Source of the DNA: an uncultured Lachnospiraceae bacterium
Lineage (GTDB): Bacteria; Bacillota; Clostridia; Lachnospirales; Lachnospiraceae
Direction of reading: 5' to 3'
NCBI GenBank assembly: GCA_910578475.1
Contig: CAJTRK010000021.1
Location: 1 to 62,145 of the forward strand
Length of the DNA stretch: 62,145 nucleotides
Below are positions 8,644 to 17,200 of the stretch, piece by piece. The position numbers were made by a program, and so were the translations under genes. The notes beneath the pieces are model-generated. The model was not told where the DNA came from and ran no database searches. It saw only the letters and a program-made list of their open reading frames with translations. Positions within the stretch are counted from its first letter, which is position 1. Each line of letters starts with the position of its first letter.

Positions 8644-10029
8644 TTATGCAGCCTTCTTTTCGAATCCATGTACCCAGTCCGAAAACAGATAATAAGCCAG
8701 ATAAATGACCGAACTGATACTCCACGTCAGCGGATAGGCCCAGAATACATACCGGATTTCCTGAAACAGCCGCATCACAACGATAATATAAACAATTCGA
8801 ATCCCGCACCAGACAATCAGCATGACAAGCATCGGCACAAACGCCTTCCCCGCGCCCCGGCATACAGCCGCCACCGAATGGGAAAAGGCAAGCAGAAAAT
8901 AGAAAAGAGAAACGATGCGCGCCTGCATCACGCCGCATTCTATAACGCCCGGCGTTTTATCGAACAATCCTATAAACTGCGGCGCAAAGACGTAATACAC
9001 AACGCCGATTGCTTCCGCCGCCAGCACAGCCGTGAGAATCGAAAAACGCGCGCCCGTTTTGGCCCGTTCGAACTGTCTTGCGCCAAGATTCTGGCTGATA
9101 AAGGTAGTTGCCGCCATATTAAAACTGTTTACGGGAAGGAATACAAATCCTTCTATTTTGGCGTGAACGCCATATCCGGCCATCGCCAGCCTGCCAAAGG
9201 AGTTAATTTGTGACTGCACGATAACATTCGCAAAAGCAATCACGGAATTTTGCACGCCGGAAGGCAGACCGTAGCTGATAATTTCAAACAAAATTTCTTT
9301 ATGAAAACGGATTTTGCGAAGCTCCACCGTATAAATGTTGCCTTCTTGCAGCAGATAAGCCATACAAAGCACAACGCTCGCCGCCTGAGAAATAACCGTC
9401 GCCACGGCAGCCGACCAGACGCCCCATCCGAATCCGCCGATAAAAAGCAAATCCAGCACAATATTGACAAGGGAAGAAAAAATCAGATAATACAACGGTC
9501 TCTTGCTGTTACCCACCGCATTCATAATGCTGCAGCAGATATTATACATGACGACTGCCAGCGCGCCAAGAAAATAATAGCGGAAATAAGCGACTGCCTC
9601 CGGCATGACTTCCGGGTCGGTCCGCATCCAGTCAAGGAAAGTCGGCGTAAACGCTACCCCGACGACTGTCAGAAGCAGCCCGCAGACAATCCCGAACGCC
9701 ATCATCGTATGAACGGAGCGGGATACCTGTTTTCCGTCTTTTGCCCCGAAATACCGGGAAATAACAACGCCGCCACCCATCGCGAGTCCCATGAAAAAGC
9801 TGACCATCAGAAAAATCAGATTTCCCGAAGAAGTTACCGCCGCCAGCGCATTCGTTCCAAGATATCTGCCCACAATAAAGGCGTCCGCCGTATTGTACAT
9901 CTGCTGAAAAACCTGACTCAGCAAAAGAGGCATCGTAAACTGAAGCATCAGGGAATAAGGATTCCCCTCCGTCATATCCAGTACACGCGCCGTCTTTTTC
10001 TCTCCCGCTTTTTTCCCGATTGATTCCAT
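8644..10029 (-). CDS. MATE family efflux transporter (first copy)
   Basis: A 461-residue, 12-segment membrane protein of the multidrug and toxic compound extrusion family. It has the two MatE halves, starting with GNPYSLMLQFTMPLLLSQVFQQMYNTADAFIVG and, in the second half, FISQNLGARQFERAK. Such proteins export organic compounds in exchange for Na+ or H+; substrate unknown. GGAGA precedes the ATG, and a TTGACT-17-TAAGAT promoter lies at 10078-10106. Two other MATE genes occur at 11422 and 25476. Confidence 0.92.
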   Translation of the reverse strand: MESIGKKAGEKKTARVLDMTEGNPYSLMLQFTMPLLLSQVFQQMYNTADAFIVGRYLGTNALAAVTSSGNLIFLMVSFFMGLAMGGGVVISRYFGAKDGKQVSRSVHTMMAFGIVCGLLLTVVGVAFTPTFLDWMRTDPEVMPEAVAYFRYYFLGALAVVMYNICCSIMNAVGNSKRPLYYLIFSSLVNIVLDLLFIGGFGWGVWSAAVATVISQAASVVLCMAYLLQEGNIYTVELRKIRFHKEILFEIISYGLPSGVQNSVIAFANVIVQSQINSFGRLAMAGYGVHAKIEGFVFLPVNSFNMAATTFISQNLGARQFERAKTGARFSILTAVLAAEAIGVVYYVFAPQFIGLFDKTPGVIECGVMQARIVSLFYFLLAFSHSVAAVCRGAGKAFVPMLVMLIVWCGIRIVYIIVVMRLFQEIRYVFWAYPLTWSISSVIYLAYYLFSDWVHGFEKKAA

Positions 10030-10077
10030 AACGCCCTTGTCTCCTGTAAATGTTCCGTGTTAAGTTCTATACAAAAC

Positions 10078-10106
10078 ATCTTATTCTTTTTCAGGGCACA
10101 AGTCAA
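10078..10106 (-). promoter_or_regulatory. Promoter for the MATE-DHH-glnS direction
   Basis: Minus-strand TTGACT (10101-10106), a 17-base spacer, and TAAGAT (10078-10083). It starts 8 bases beyond the end of the structured element at 10115-10315, so that element is upstream of the promoter and not in the MATE leader. Confidence 0.65.
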
Positions 10107-10114
10107 CGGGTTGG

Positions 10115-10315
10115 GCATACCCTCCCCCGCCCTCCGTTGCCGCCCGCAGCAGCATGTTCTCTTTGGCAGCACGCTCCCGCTCCGTGAAAGGTCGCAGCGG
10201 TACTAAGTTCAAAAGCCGCAAAACGTCTTTTTCACTAAATACCGGCGCCTTTCAAGGGCCGCCGCCAGAGAATCATGCTGCTGCGGGCGGCAACGGAGGG
10301 CGGGGGAGGGCATGC
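10115..10315 (-). ncRNA. Structured ~200-nt element, copy A (long terminal stem, conserved core)
   Basis: 42-nt arms at 10115-10156 and 10274-10315 are complementary at 41 of 42 positions; the exception is a G-U pair if the minus strand is transcribed. The inside contains blocks shared with copy B at 59259-59453: GGCCCTTGAAA, CGGTAyTTAGTGAAAAAG, GAACTTAGTACCG and TTTCACGGAGCGGGAGCGTG, in that order on the minus strand. An inner stem GGCGGC/GCTGCC sits inside the arms. CGGTATT pairs with AGTACCG, and GTGAAA in its loop can pair with TTTCAC outside it, a possible pseudoknot. No open frame. It lies between two divergent promoters. Structured RNA or non-autonomous mobile element; family not recognised. 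Confidence 0.6.
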
Positions 10316-10345
10316 GCCTGATTATCACCAATAGCAGAAATCATC

Positions 10346-10374
10346 TTGAAAAACTCCTTACTTTCTTATATAAT
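10346..10374 (+). promoter_or_regulatory. Promoter for the DHH gene at 10432
   Basis: TTGAAA (10346-10351), 17-base spacer, TATAAT (10369-10374). A near-consensus SigA promoter about 57 bases before the start codon. Confidence 0.8.
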
Positions 10375-10431
10375 TCTATCAGACGATTCATCAACATCCA
10401 AATATAGCAGAAAAGCAAAGGAGACATCATT

Positions 10432-11352
10432 ATGAGATTAGTTACCCGTTCCGATTTTGACGGATTGGCGTGTGGCGCCCTTTTAAAAGAAGTCGGCCTG
10501 ATTGACAGTTGGAAATTTGCCCATCCAAAGGATTTGCAGGATGGTCTTGTAGAAATTACGGAAAACGACGTGCTCGCCAACGTCCCTTTTGTGGAAGGCT
10601 GCGGGCTGTGGTTCGACCACCATTCCAGCGAACACGAGCGCAACGAACTCGCGGGAAAATATAAAGGAGAAAGCCGCATCACGCCTTCCTGCGCGCGCAT
10701 CATTTATGAATATTACGGCGGTCAGGAACGTTTTTCCCACTTCGATGACATGATGGCGGCCGTTGATAAGGTCGATTCGGGTAATCTGACAATCGATGAA
10801 ATTCAGAATCCCACCGGCTGGATTCTGGTAGGCTTTTTGATGGACCCGAGAACGGGACTCGGAAGATGGCGCAACTTCACCATTTCCAATTATCAGTTGA
10901 TGGAAAAACTGATGGAATGCTGCCGTACCATGAGTACGGAGGAGATTCTCGCGCTTCCGGATGTAAAAGAACGTATTGACGTTTACCATGAACAGGATGC
11001 CAAATTCAAGGAAATGGTGAAAGCGCATACCCGCGTGGAAAAAGACGTCATCATCTCCGACCTGCGCGGCGTTGACCCGATTTATTCGGGTAACCGTTTC
11101 CTGATTTACAGCATGTATCCGGAACAGAATATTTCGGTATGGATTGTAAACGGCAAAGGCGGAATGGGCTGCTCCGCGGCAGTCGGATACAGTGTCCTGA
11201 ACAGAACTTCCAACGTAAACGTCGGAAGCCTGATGTTGAAGTATGGCGGCGGCGGTCACAAGGCTGTCGGAACCTGTCAGTTCAACGATGAAGAGATGGA
11301 CGCGAAGCTGGCAAGCCTGCTCGATGAAATCATCAATTATAAAGAAAGCTGA
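10432..11352 (+). CDS. DHH family phosphoesterase, exopolyphosphatase-like
   Basis: A 306-residue cytoplasmic protein. It starts with the motif TRSDFDGLACGALL, has LWFDHHSSEHE for the DHH triplet, and ends with the DHHA1-type glycine motif KYGGGGHKAVGTCQF. This is the compact form annotated as exopolyphosphatase-related or DHH phosphoesterase; substrate unproven. AAAGGAGA precedes the ATG. It has its own promoter and ends in a terminator shared with the convergent MATE gene. It is not a paralogue in tandem with the longer DHH protein at 6990, because the domain spacing differs. Confidence 0.85.
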   Translation: MRLVTRSDFDGLACGALLKEVGLIDSWKFAHPKDLQDGLVEITENDVLANVPFVEGCGLWFDHHSSEHERNELAGKYKGESRITPSCARIIYEYYGGQERFSHFDDMMAAVDKVDSGNLTIDEIQNPTGWILVGFLMDPRTGLGRWRNFTISNYQLMEKLMECCRTMSTEEILALPDVKERIDVYHEQDAKFKEMVKAHTRVEKDVIISDLRGVDPIYSGNRFLIYSMYPEQNISVWIVNGKGGMGCSAAVGYSVLNRTSNVNVGSLMLKYGGGGHKAVGTCQFNDEEMDAKLASLLDEIINYKES

Positions 11353-11356
11353 AAAT

Positions 11357-11412
11357 AAGCCGGTACGGCTCTGAAATCTTCCAGGATTCCGGAATGCCAT
11401 ACCGGCTTTTTG
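11357..11412. terminator. Bidirectional terminator between convergent genes
   Basis: AAGCCGGTA (11357-11365) pairs with TACCGGCTT (11400-11408), extended by GGC/GCC after one mismatch, followed by TTT on the plus strand and preceded by A-rich sequence on the other side. Serves the DHH gene and probably the MATE gene ending at 11422. Confidence 0.7.
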
Positions 11413-11421
11413 CTGCCTTTT

Positions 11422-12747
11422 TTAATAATGATATTTTTTCCGTTTCCCGAACAAAAACAAAACCGTCACGACTACCGCCATGATTTCAGCCGCAACAATG
11501 GAGAACCAAATGCCGTCAAGCTGCCAGAAAAGTGGAAAAATCAGCACGGACAGGCATTGGAACACTAACGTCCTCAGAAACGAAATCAAGGCGGAAACAA
11601 GGCCGTCTCCAAGCGCCGTAAAAAAGGAGGAACCCAAAATGGCAAAGCCCGAAAACAAAAAGGAAAAGGAGAATACCGTAAAAGCATGAACCGTCATGTC
11701 GAACAGCTCTTTATCATACCCGACAAACATCCGGGAAAGCGGTGCGGACAACAACTGCCCCGAAGCAAACATGCAAACGGCAAATATGCCGACAAGCACA
11801 ATACTCTTTTTCAACAATCCCTTCAGTTCTTCCGAGTTCTGCGCTCCGTAATGATATCCCACAACCGGCGCCGCACCGACGGAATATCCGATAAAAACCG
11901 CCGAAAAAATCATTCCCACATACATCAGCACGCCATAGGCGGCTACGCCGTTCTCCCCCACATACTTCATAAGCTGTACATTATACATCATGCTGACAAG
12001 GGACATGGATATGTTGCTCATCAGCTCAGAGGAACCGTTTATGCAGACTTTTAACAGAGCGCCGCCGTCAAATCCGCAGCGGACAAGACGCAGCGGACTG
12101 TCATTTTTACGACCGAAATAAAAAACCGGTATGATACCGCCGACAAACTGACTGATGGATGTAGCCGCTGCCGCGCCCTCAAGTCCCCACCGGAATCCTG
12201 CTACGAACAACGCATCCAGCAGAATATTGGTAACGCCCGCCGCCGCCGTCACATACAGCCCCAGTTTCGGTTTTCCGGCAGTCGCGAACAGACACTGAAA
12301 TTCATATTGCAGGATATAAAAAGGAATTGCCGGTAAAATAATATGCCCATAAGTAAGACAATCTTCCAAAAGCTGTCCGTCCGCCCCCATCAAAGATGCT
12401 GCAGGGCGCAGAAACAGAAAGCCGAGCACGGCAAGAAGAATACCGCATCCCGCAGATACAAAGACAATCTGGGAAAACAGCTCATTCGCTTTCTTCATCC
12501 TGCCGGCTCCCATCGTAATCGCAATCAGCGCGCCGCCGCCCGTTCCAAACATAAAGCCGACACATCCCAGTATCATAAGCAGCGGCATGATAAAATTGAC
12601 CGCCGCAAAAGGCGTCTTCCCCGCATAATTCGATACAAAAAATCCGTCTACCACGCCATAAATCGATGTAAATACAAGCATAACCACCGACGGACAGGTG
12701 TACCGCAGTAATCTTTTATAATCGAAATGGTCCGATAATTGAATCAT
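11422..12747 (-). CDS. MATE family efflux transporter (second copy), MarR-linked
   Basis: A 441-residue protein with 12 predicted membrane segments and MATE hallmarks (GGALIAITMGAGRMKKANELFSQI; second half VVGYHYGAQNSEELKGLLKKS). It follows the marR-type gene by 62 bases on the same strand, so both are transcribed from the operator-bearing promoter at 13323-13373. A drug, bile acid or dye efflux pump induced when the MarR protein binds ligand is the natural reading, but the substrate is unknown. AGAAGG precedes the ATG. Confidence 0.9.
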   Translation of the reverse strand: MIQLSDHFDYKRLLRYTCPSVVMLVFTSIYGVVDGFFVSNYAGKTPFAAVNFIMPLLMILGCVGFMFGTGGGALIAITMGAGRMKKANELFSQIVFVSAGCGILLAVLGFLFLRPAASLMGADGQLLEDCLTYGHIILPAIPFYILQYEFQCLFATAGKPKLGLYVTAAAGVTNILLDALFVAGFRWGLEGAAAATSISQFVGGIIPVFYFGRKNDSPLRLVRCGFDGGALLKVCINGSSELMSNISMSLVSMMYNVQLMKYVGENGVAAYGVLMYVGMIFSAVFIGYSVGAAPVVGYHYGAQNSEELKGLLKKSIVLVGIFAVCMFASGQLLSAPLSRMFVGYDKELFDMTVHAFTVFSFSFLFSGFAILGSSFFTALGDGLVSALISFLRTLVFQCLSVLIFPLFWQLDGIWFSIVAAEIMAVVVTVLFLFGKRKKYHY

Positions 12748-12809
12748 GATAAAACCTTCTTTCCCGCGCAGCCCGCAAACCGGGGCGGCATCTAATCTCT
12801 TCCGGCCTT

Positions 12810-13256
12810 TCAGAAATTCTTTGCGCTGTCCTGCAAAGCATGCAGGAACCGTTCCGTCAGTTCCAGATACGTCTGCACATCTTCCTCCGGCCAGGATACG
12901 AAAATATCGTTTTCCGCCTTCATCATCCGCCCGGCTGTCCGGGACGCCATCCTGCTTCCTTCCTCCGTCAGACAGACAATTTTATTTTTGCCCCCGTCCG
13001 GTTCCAGATACAAAATGCCTTCCGCTTCCAGTTTTCGAATCGCTGAATTAACCGTTTGTTTGCTCATGCCGTAATAGCGGCTGATATTTTGCAACGGACA
13101 GCGGCCGTCGTTATCACATACCATATACAGGATTTTCATCGCACTGTCGGATAATCCTGCCTTCAAAGACATCTCATGATAGACCGCTTCCATCTCGCCA
13201 ATCAGATAATTATACCGCTTTATCGCTTTGGAAATATTCCTGTCAGTCTCACACAT
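12810..13256 (-). CDS. MarR family transcriptional regulator
   Basis: A 148-residue winged-helix regulator. The core reads LQNISRYYGMSKQTVNSAIRKLEAEGILYLEPDGGKNKIVCLTEEG, the helix-turn-helix and wing of MarR proteins, with dimerising helices at both ends. The start at 13256 is chosen over GTG at 13262 because GGAGG stands 8 bases before the ATG. It heads an operon with a MATE efflux pump. Its own promoter carries two GTAYGAWWTCRTAC dyads, so it very probably represses itself and the pump. Confidence 0.9.
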   Translation of the reverse strand: MCETDRNISKAIKRYNYLIGEMEAVYHEMSLKAGLSDSAMKILYMVCDNDGRCPLQNISRYYGMSKQTVNSAIRKLEAEGILYLEPDGGKNKIVCLTEEGSRMASRTAGRMMKAENDIFVSWPEEDVQTYLELTERFLHALQDSAKNF

Positions 13257-13322
13257 GGCCACCGCCTCCTGTCAAATCTGTATTTTAATGCTTTTTAAGT
13301 CTTTTTAAAGCCTTGTTAAATA

Positions 13323-13373
13323 GTATGAAATCGTACTACCGGAAATTATAGTACGATTTCATACCATTGTCAA
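13323..13373 (-). promoter_or_regulatory. marR-MATE promoter with double operator
   Basis: Minus-strand TTGACA (13368-13373), 17-base spacer, TATAAT (13345-13350), a full consensus promoter. A perfect 16-bp inverted repeat, 13323-13338 against 13349-13364, has a 10-base gap. Each arm is itself an imperfect dyad, GTAYGAWWTCRTAC: one fills the -35/-10 spacer, the other covers the expected start of transcription. Dyad centres are 28 bp apart. Binding at both would block RNA polymerase. Confidence 0.85.
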
Positions 13374-13380
13374 TCTTCTT

Positions 13381-13529
13381 TTTACCAAAAATTCCATATC
13401 AATCTGATTGCCGCCCTGTGCCTGAATCTTATGACCGCCTCAGGCTTCACGGACTTGTTTGCTCTTCTCGATAATCACGGAAAAATATTGACGAACCTCT
13501 CAAAATATGATTCAATATATATTAAATAA
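13381..13529 (+). other. Possible decayed C-terminal gene fragment
   Basis: A plus-strand frame reads protein-like sequence ending NLMTASGFTDLFALLDNHGK and then ILTNLSKYDSIYIK before a stop at 13527-13529. An ATG occurs at 13431 but has no ribosome-binding site, and the frame upstream runs into the marR promoter. It may be the tail of a lost gene. I do not recognise the family and the reading could be chance. The following 70 bases up to the next gene are AT-rich with no clear promoter. Confidence 0.25.
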
Positions 13530-13600
13530 ATAGTTGTTTAATTATTTAATTGAAATAGAGTATTGATGACACAAAGTATTTATAACACAAGGAGGCGTAC

Positions 13601-14218
13601 ATGATTTATCAGACAGCGGCAATCATCCTGTTTATTACGTTTTATGCTTTCTATTTTGCCAAACTTCTCTTGCAGAAAAAACAGGGTATTAAGACAAATC
13701 AGATGGGAATCGGAAAGAAACCCGGAAAGGTTCTGCTGATTGAACGTATTATGGGGCTTGCGACAATATCGACCTTCTTTTTTGGTGTGGGCAGCATCTT
13801 TTTGGTAAAACGCTTTTGGATAAAAGAAATCCGAATCGCCGGAATGATAACCGGTATTATCGCGGTGCTTTGTTTTGCACTGGCAGTCATTACCATGAAA
13901 ACAAGCTGGCGGGTCGGCATCCCGGAAGAGAAAACAACACTGATTACAAACGGCATATACCAGTGGAGCAGAAATCCCGCCTTTGTAGGATTTGATTTAT
14001 TATATCTTTCCATATGCCTGATGTTTTTTAACGTTCCGCTCCTGTGCGTTTCCATCTGGGCGGCCGTTATGCTGCATCTCCAGATATTACAGGAAGAAAC
14101 ACATATGCGTCATATCTTTGGGGATGAATATGACGCATATACAAAACGTACACGGAGATACTGGGGCAGAAAGAAATCTCATTCCAGCCTGATTTCCGCT
14201 CCAAGTTTAAAGGAATAG
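13601..14218 (+). CDS. Isoprenylcysteine carboxyl methyltransferase-like membrane protein
   Basis: A 205-residue integral membrane protein with about five segments. The C-terminal block has the ICMT/PEMT pattern: NGIYQWSRNPAFVGFDLLYL followed by EETHMRHIFGDEYDAYTKRTRRYW, which forms the SAM-binding site in this superfamily. Bacterial members methylate unknown lipids or small molecules; they do not act on prenylated proteins. AAGGAGG precedes the ATG. The last 40 bases overlap the 3' end of addA on the other strand. Confidence 0.82.
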   Translation: MIYQTAAIILFITFYAFYFAKLLLQKKQGIKTNQMGIGKKPGKVLLIERIMGLATISTFFFGVGSIFLVKRFWIKEIRIAGMITGIIAVLCFALAVITMKTSWRVGIPEEKTTLITNGIYQWSRNPAFVGFDLLYLSICLMFFNVPLLCVSIWAAVMLHLQILQEETHMRHIFGDEYDAYTKRTRRYWGRKKSHSSLISAPSLKE

Positions 14219-17200
14219 ATAATCTTTTCCGCGGTGCGCATCCCGCCCCCGGAAGACCTGTACCCGGAAAGCTGCTCCAACGCTTCCGCATAATAATCAA
14301 GCTGCGTCTGATATCGTTTTATGAGTTCGCCGGCGTTTAAGACCGCGTCCGTTTTATAATCCACCACCACAAAACTTCCCGCTTCTTCGAAAAAAACATC
14401 GATGATTCCCTGAATCAGCACCGTCTCTTCCTGCGGGAAATTTTCATTCAGACGGCTGGCCGAAAGACCGAGCACGAATGGCTGCTCTTTATACAGCTTT
14501 CCATCACAGGCCGCTTTCGCCATCCTGCCGGCAACATTGCTTTTCAGGAAAGAGGCAATTTTCGCAACGGAAACCGCTTCATAATAAGCCTGTGACAGCT
14601 TCCCTTCCGACAGCATTCTATAAAGCTCTTCCTGCACCAGCGCCGTCAATTCTTCCGAGCTGCCTTTCGCGGCAGTCCCCGCTCCGCCGTTCCATCCGGT
14701 CAATAGCCGAAAATCAAACAGTTCCATTACCTTATGATAAGCGCTTCCTCTGTCGGAACCGCTGACGGGCTCGTCCTGTTTCAAAAACCTGGGCAGATAG
14801 GGAACGACCTGCTCTTCTTCATATAGGGAAAAAGAGAAATCCGTCTCTTCCCGCATTCCGGCCTTTTTCAATTCCGATACGGTCGTCTTCGTATATAAAT
14901 CTTTCAAATTATCATGCGGATACCGATAGGAAAATTTATCCGACATAAACGTCAAAAGCGCTTTATCAATCCGGTCAGTGTTTCCCGCCGTATCGAGCAA
15001 CAGCAATTTTCTTCTGTCGTCCTCTCTTACGACGGTCTCCGTTATTTTGTCTTCCAGTGTGTCTTCCCAATGTACCACCGAGATACGAAGTTTCATGTCT
15101 TCCTGATAAAAAGGAGACTGACTGTCCGGGTCAATCCCGCAAAGCTTCCATAATCCGTCAAAACAACGGTTCCTCGCCGCCGCATATAAAAGCACGTCAA
15201 GAAAACTGCCCATCTGAAGCAGCGTATCATACGCAAAACATTTTTCCTTTACCCATTGCAATGCCATCAGAGAAGGAATCTTTTTTTCCGGCTGTTTCAG
15301 GGTTCCCGTCAGAATCAGCTTTTCCTTCGCCCTCGTCATCGCGACGTACAAAATCCGGAGTTCCTCCGCCAGATTGTCCCGACGAAGTTTCGACGCAATA
15401 AAGTTCCGCCGCAGATTCCGACTTGTTATCCGCAGTTTGGGATTCACATAATCCACACCGATTCCCAAATCCACATCCATGACCAGGCGGCCGCCCGCAT
15501 CCCGGTTATTAAAGCTTTTGGAAAGCCCCGCCACAAAGCAGATGGGAAATTCCAGTCCTTTGCTCTTGTGAATGCTCATAATCCGCACCACATCGGCGTT
15601 TTCGTCCTGCAGCCCGGCCTCTCCGTAATCTACGTCATATTTCTCCAGCTGTTCGATATAACGCAGAAAATGATACAATCCATAGTAGCTCGTCTTTTCA
15701 TAATCCGCCGCTTTTACGAGCAGCATTTCCGTATTGGCGCGTCGGCGGCTTCCGCCCGGTTTGGCCATCACATACGGCAGATACGCGTATTCGCGGATAA
15801 TTGTCTGCAGCAGCTCGTGCACCGGCATATATACCGTCATCTCCCGATACCGCCCAATCCGTTCGAGAAACTCCCGCAGTCTGTTACGAAGCGGAACCCG
15901 GAGCGCATCGGCATTCGAATTTCCCTGCTCCGCGGAAACGATATCGCTGTCCGATTCCCCCTGCTCCGCGGAAACGATATCGCTGTCCGGTTCCCCCTGC
16001 TCCGCATACATCCGAACCGCATCATACAGATACCGTTTCTTCGGATAAGCGGCCTTCACCACGGCGATTTCTTCCTCCGAGAAGCCGCCGAAAAAGGAAT
16101 GCAGCGTCCCATACAACGGAATATCCTGCAGCGGATTGTCCAGTATTTGCAAAAAGTGCAGAAGTTCCTGCACTTCCGCCGCCGCAAAATAACCGGTCTT
16201 AGATGTCACATGCGCCGGAATCCCTTCTTCTTCCAGTATTTTCTTAAACTCCTCATCCCATCCGGAAGTCGTCCGCAGCAAGATAACGATGTCCCGGTAG
16301 GAAGCCCGGCGCAGCTGCCCCGTTTCCTTATCCGTCACCCGAAAAGAAGTGACGAGTTCCTTTATTTTCCCGGCGATTCCATAGGCTTCCCGCTGTTTGG
16401 CGGTAAGGATTCCTGCATCCGTCTCTTCCTCTTTCACCGCAAAAAGCAGAAGCTCTGTGTCATTCCCACTGTCGGGGGCTACTTTTTTATCCGCGTAAAA
16501 TGCCCCCTTCTCTCCGCTATCCGTATGCGGACCGGCTTCCTCCGGATAGGATGCTCCCGGATACAGCGCCGCCTTTTCATCGTAGGCAATTCCGCCGAGT
16601 TCTTTGCGCATCACCTGAGCAAAAACTGCGTTCGTGCTTGTAAGCACCTGCTCCCTGCTTCGAAAATTTTTATGCAAATCTATGCGCAGCGTCTCCCCGC
16701 CGTCCGTTTCCCGGTAAGTGTTATATTTTTCCATAAAAAGCTCCGGCCTCGCCAGACGGAATTTATAGATGCTCTGCTTCACATCCCCCACCATAAAACG
16801 GTTGTAGTGTCCTTCCGCTTCACCGGAAATCGCGGACAGCAGATATTCCTGTACCAGATTGCTGTCCTGGTACTCGTCGATTAAAATTTCCGCAAAATGA
16901 CTCCGGTATTCCAACGCCGTTTCCGTAGCTTCCACATCGCCGTTCTCGTTACGCCGCAGCAGAATCGACAACGCGAAATGTTCGATGTCGTCGAAATCCA
17001 GTATGTTTTTCTCCCGCTTCGTCCGGGCAAACGTTTCCTGAAAAAGCAGCGTCAGTTCCACAAGCGCGCGGACAGCCTCTCCGCATACCGCCATCTGTCG
17101 TACAATTTCCTCCGAAGACCGGGCAAAATAATGCTTCTGCATCGTCTGTAACTGCTCTTTGATTCCCGTACGGATGCTTTTGACAAGCTCCCGCTTTATC

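Noticed and set aside
10115..10315. Element A considered as an intrinsic terminator or as insertion-sequence ends
   Set aside because: No T-tract, no transposase frame, no obvious target duplication, and a conserved core with separate covarying stems.
12748..12809. Separate promoter for the second MATE gene
   Set aside because: The 62-base gap after marR has no convincing -35/-10 pair; operon read-through is simpler.
15923..16005. Repeats in addA considered as a CRISPR fragment
   Set aside because: The units are directly adjacent with no spacers and are in frame with the coding sequence.
15256..16884. A 542-codon open frame on the plus strand opposite addA
   Set aside because: It is antisense to a clear AddA sequence, has a composition dominated by Arg, His, Pro and Phe, no recognisable domain and no ribosome site; it results from codon bias of the real gene.
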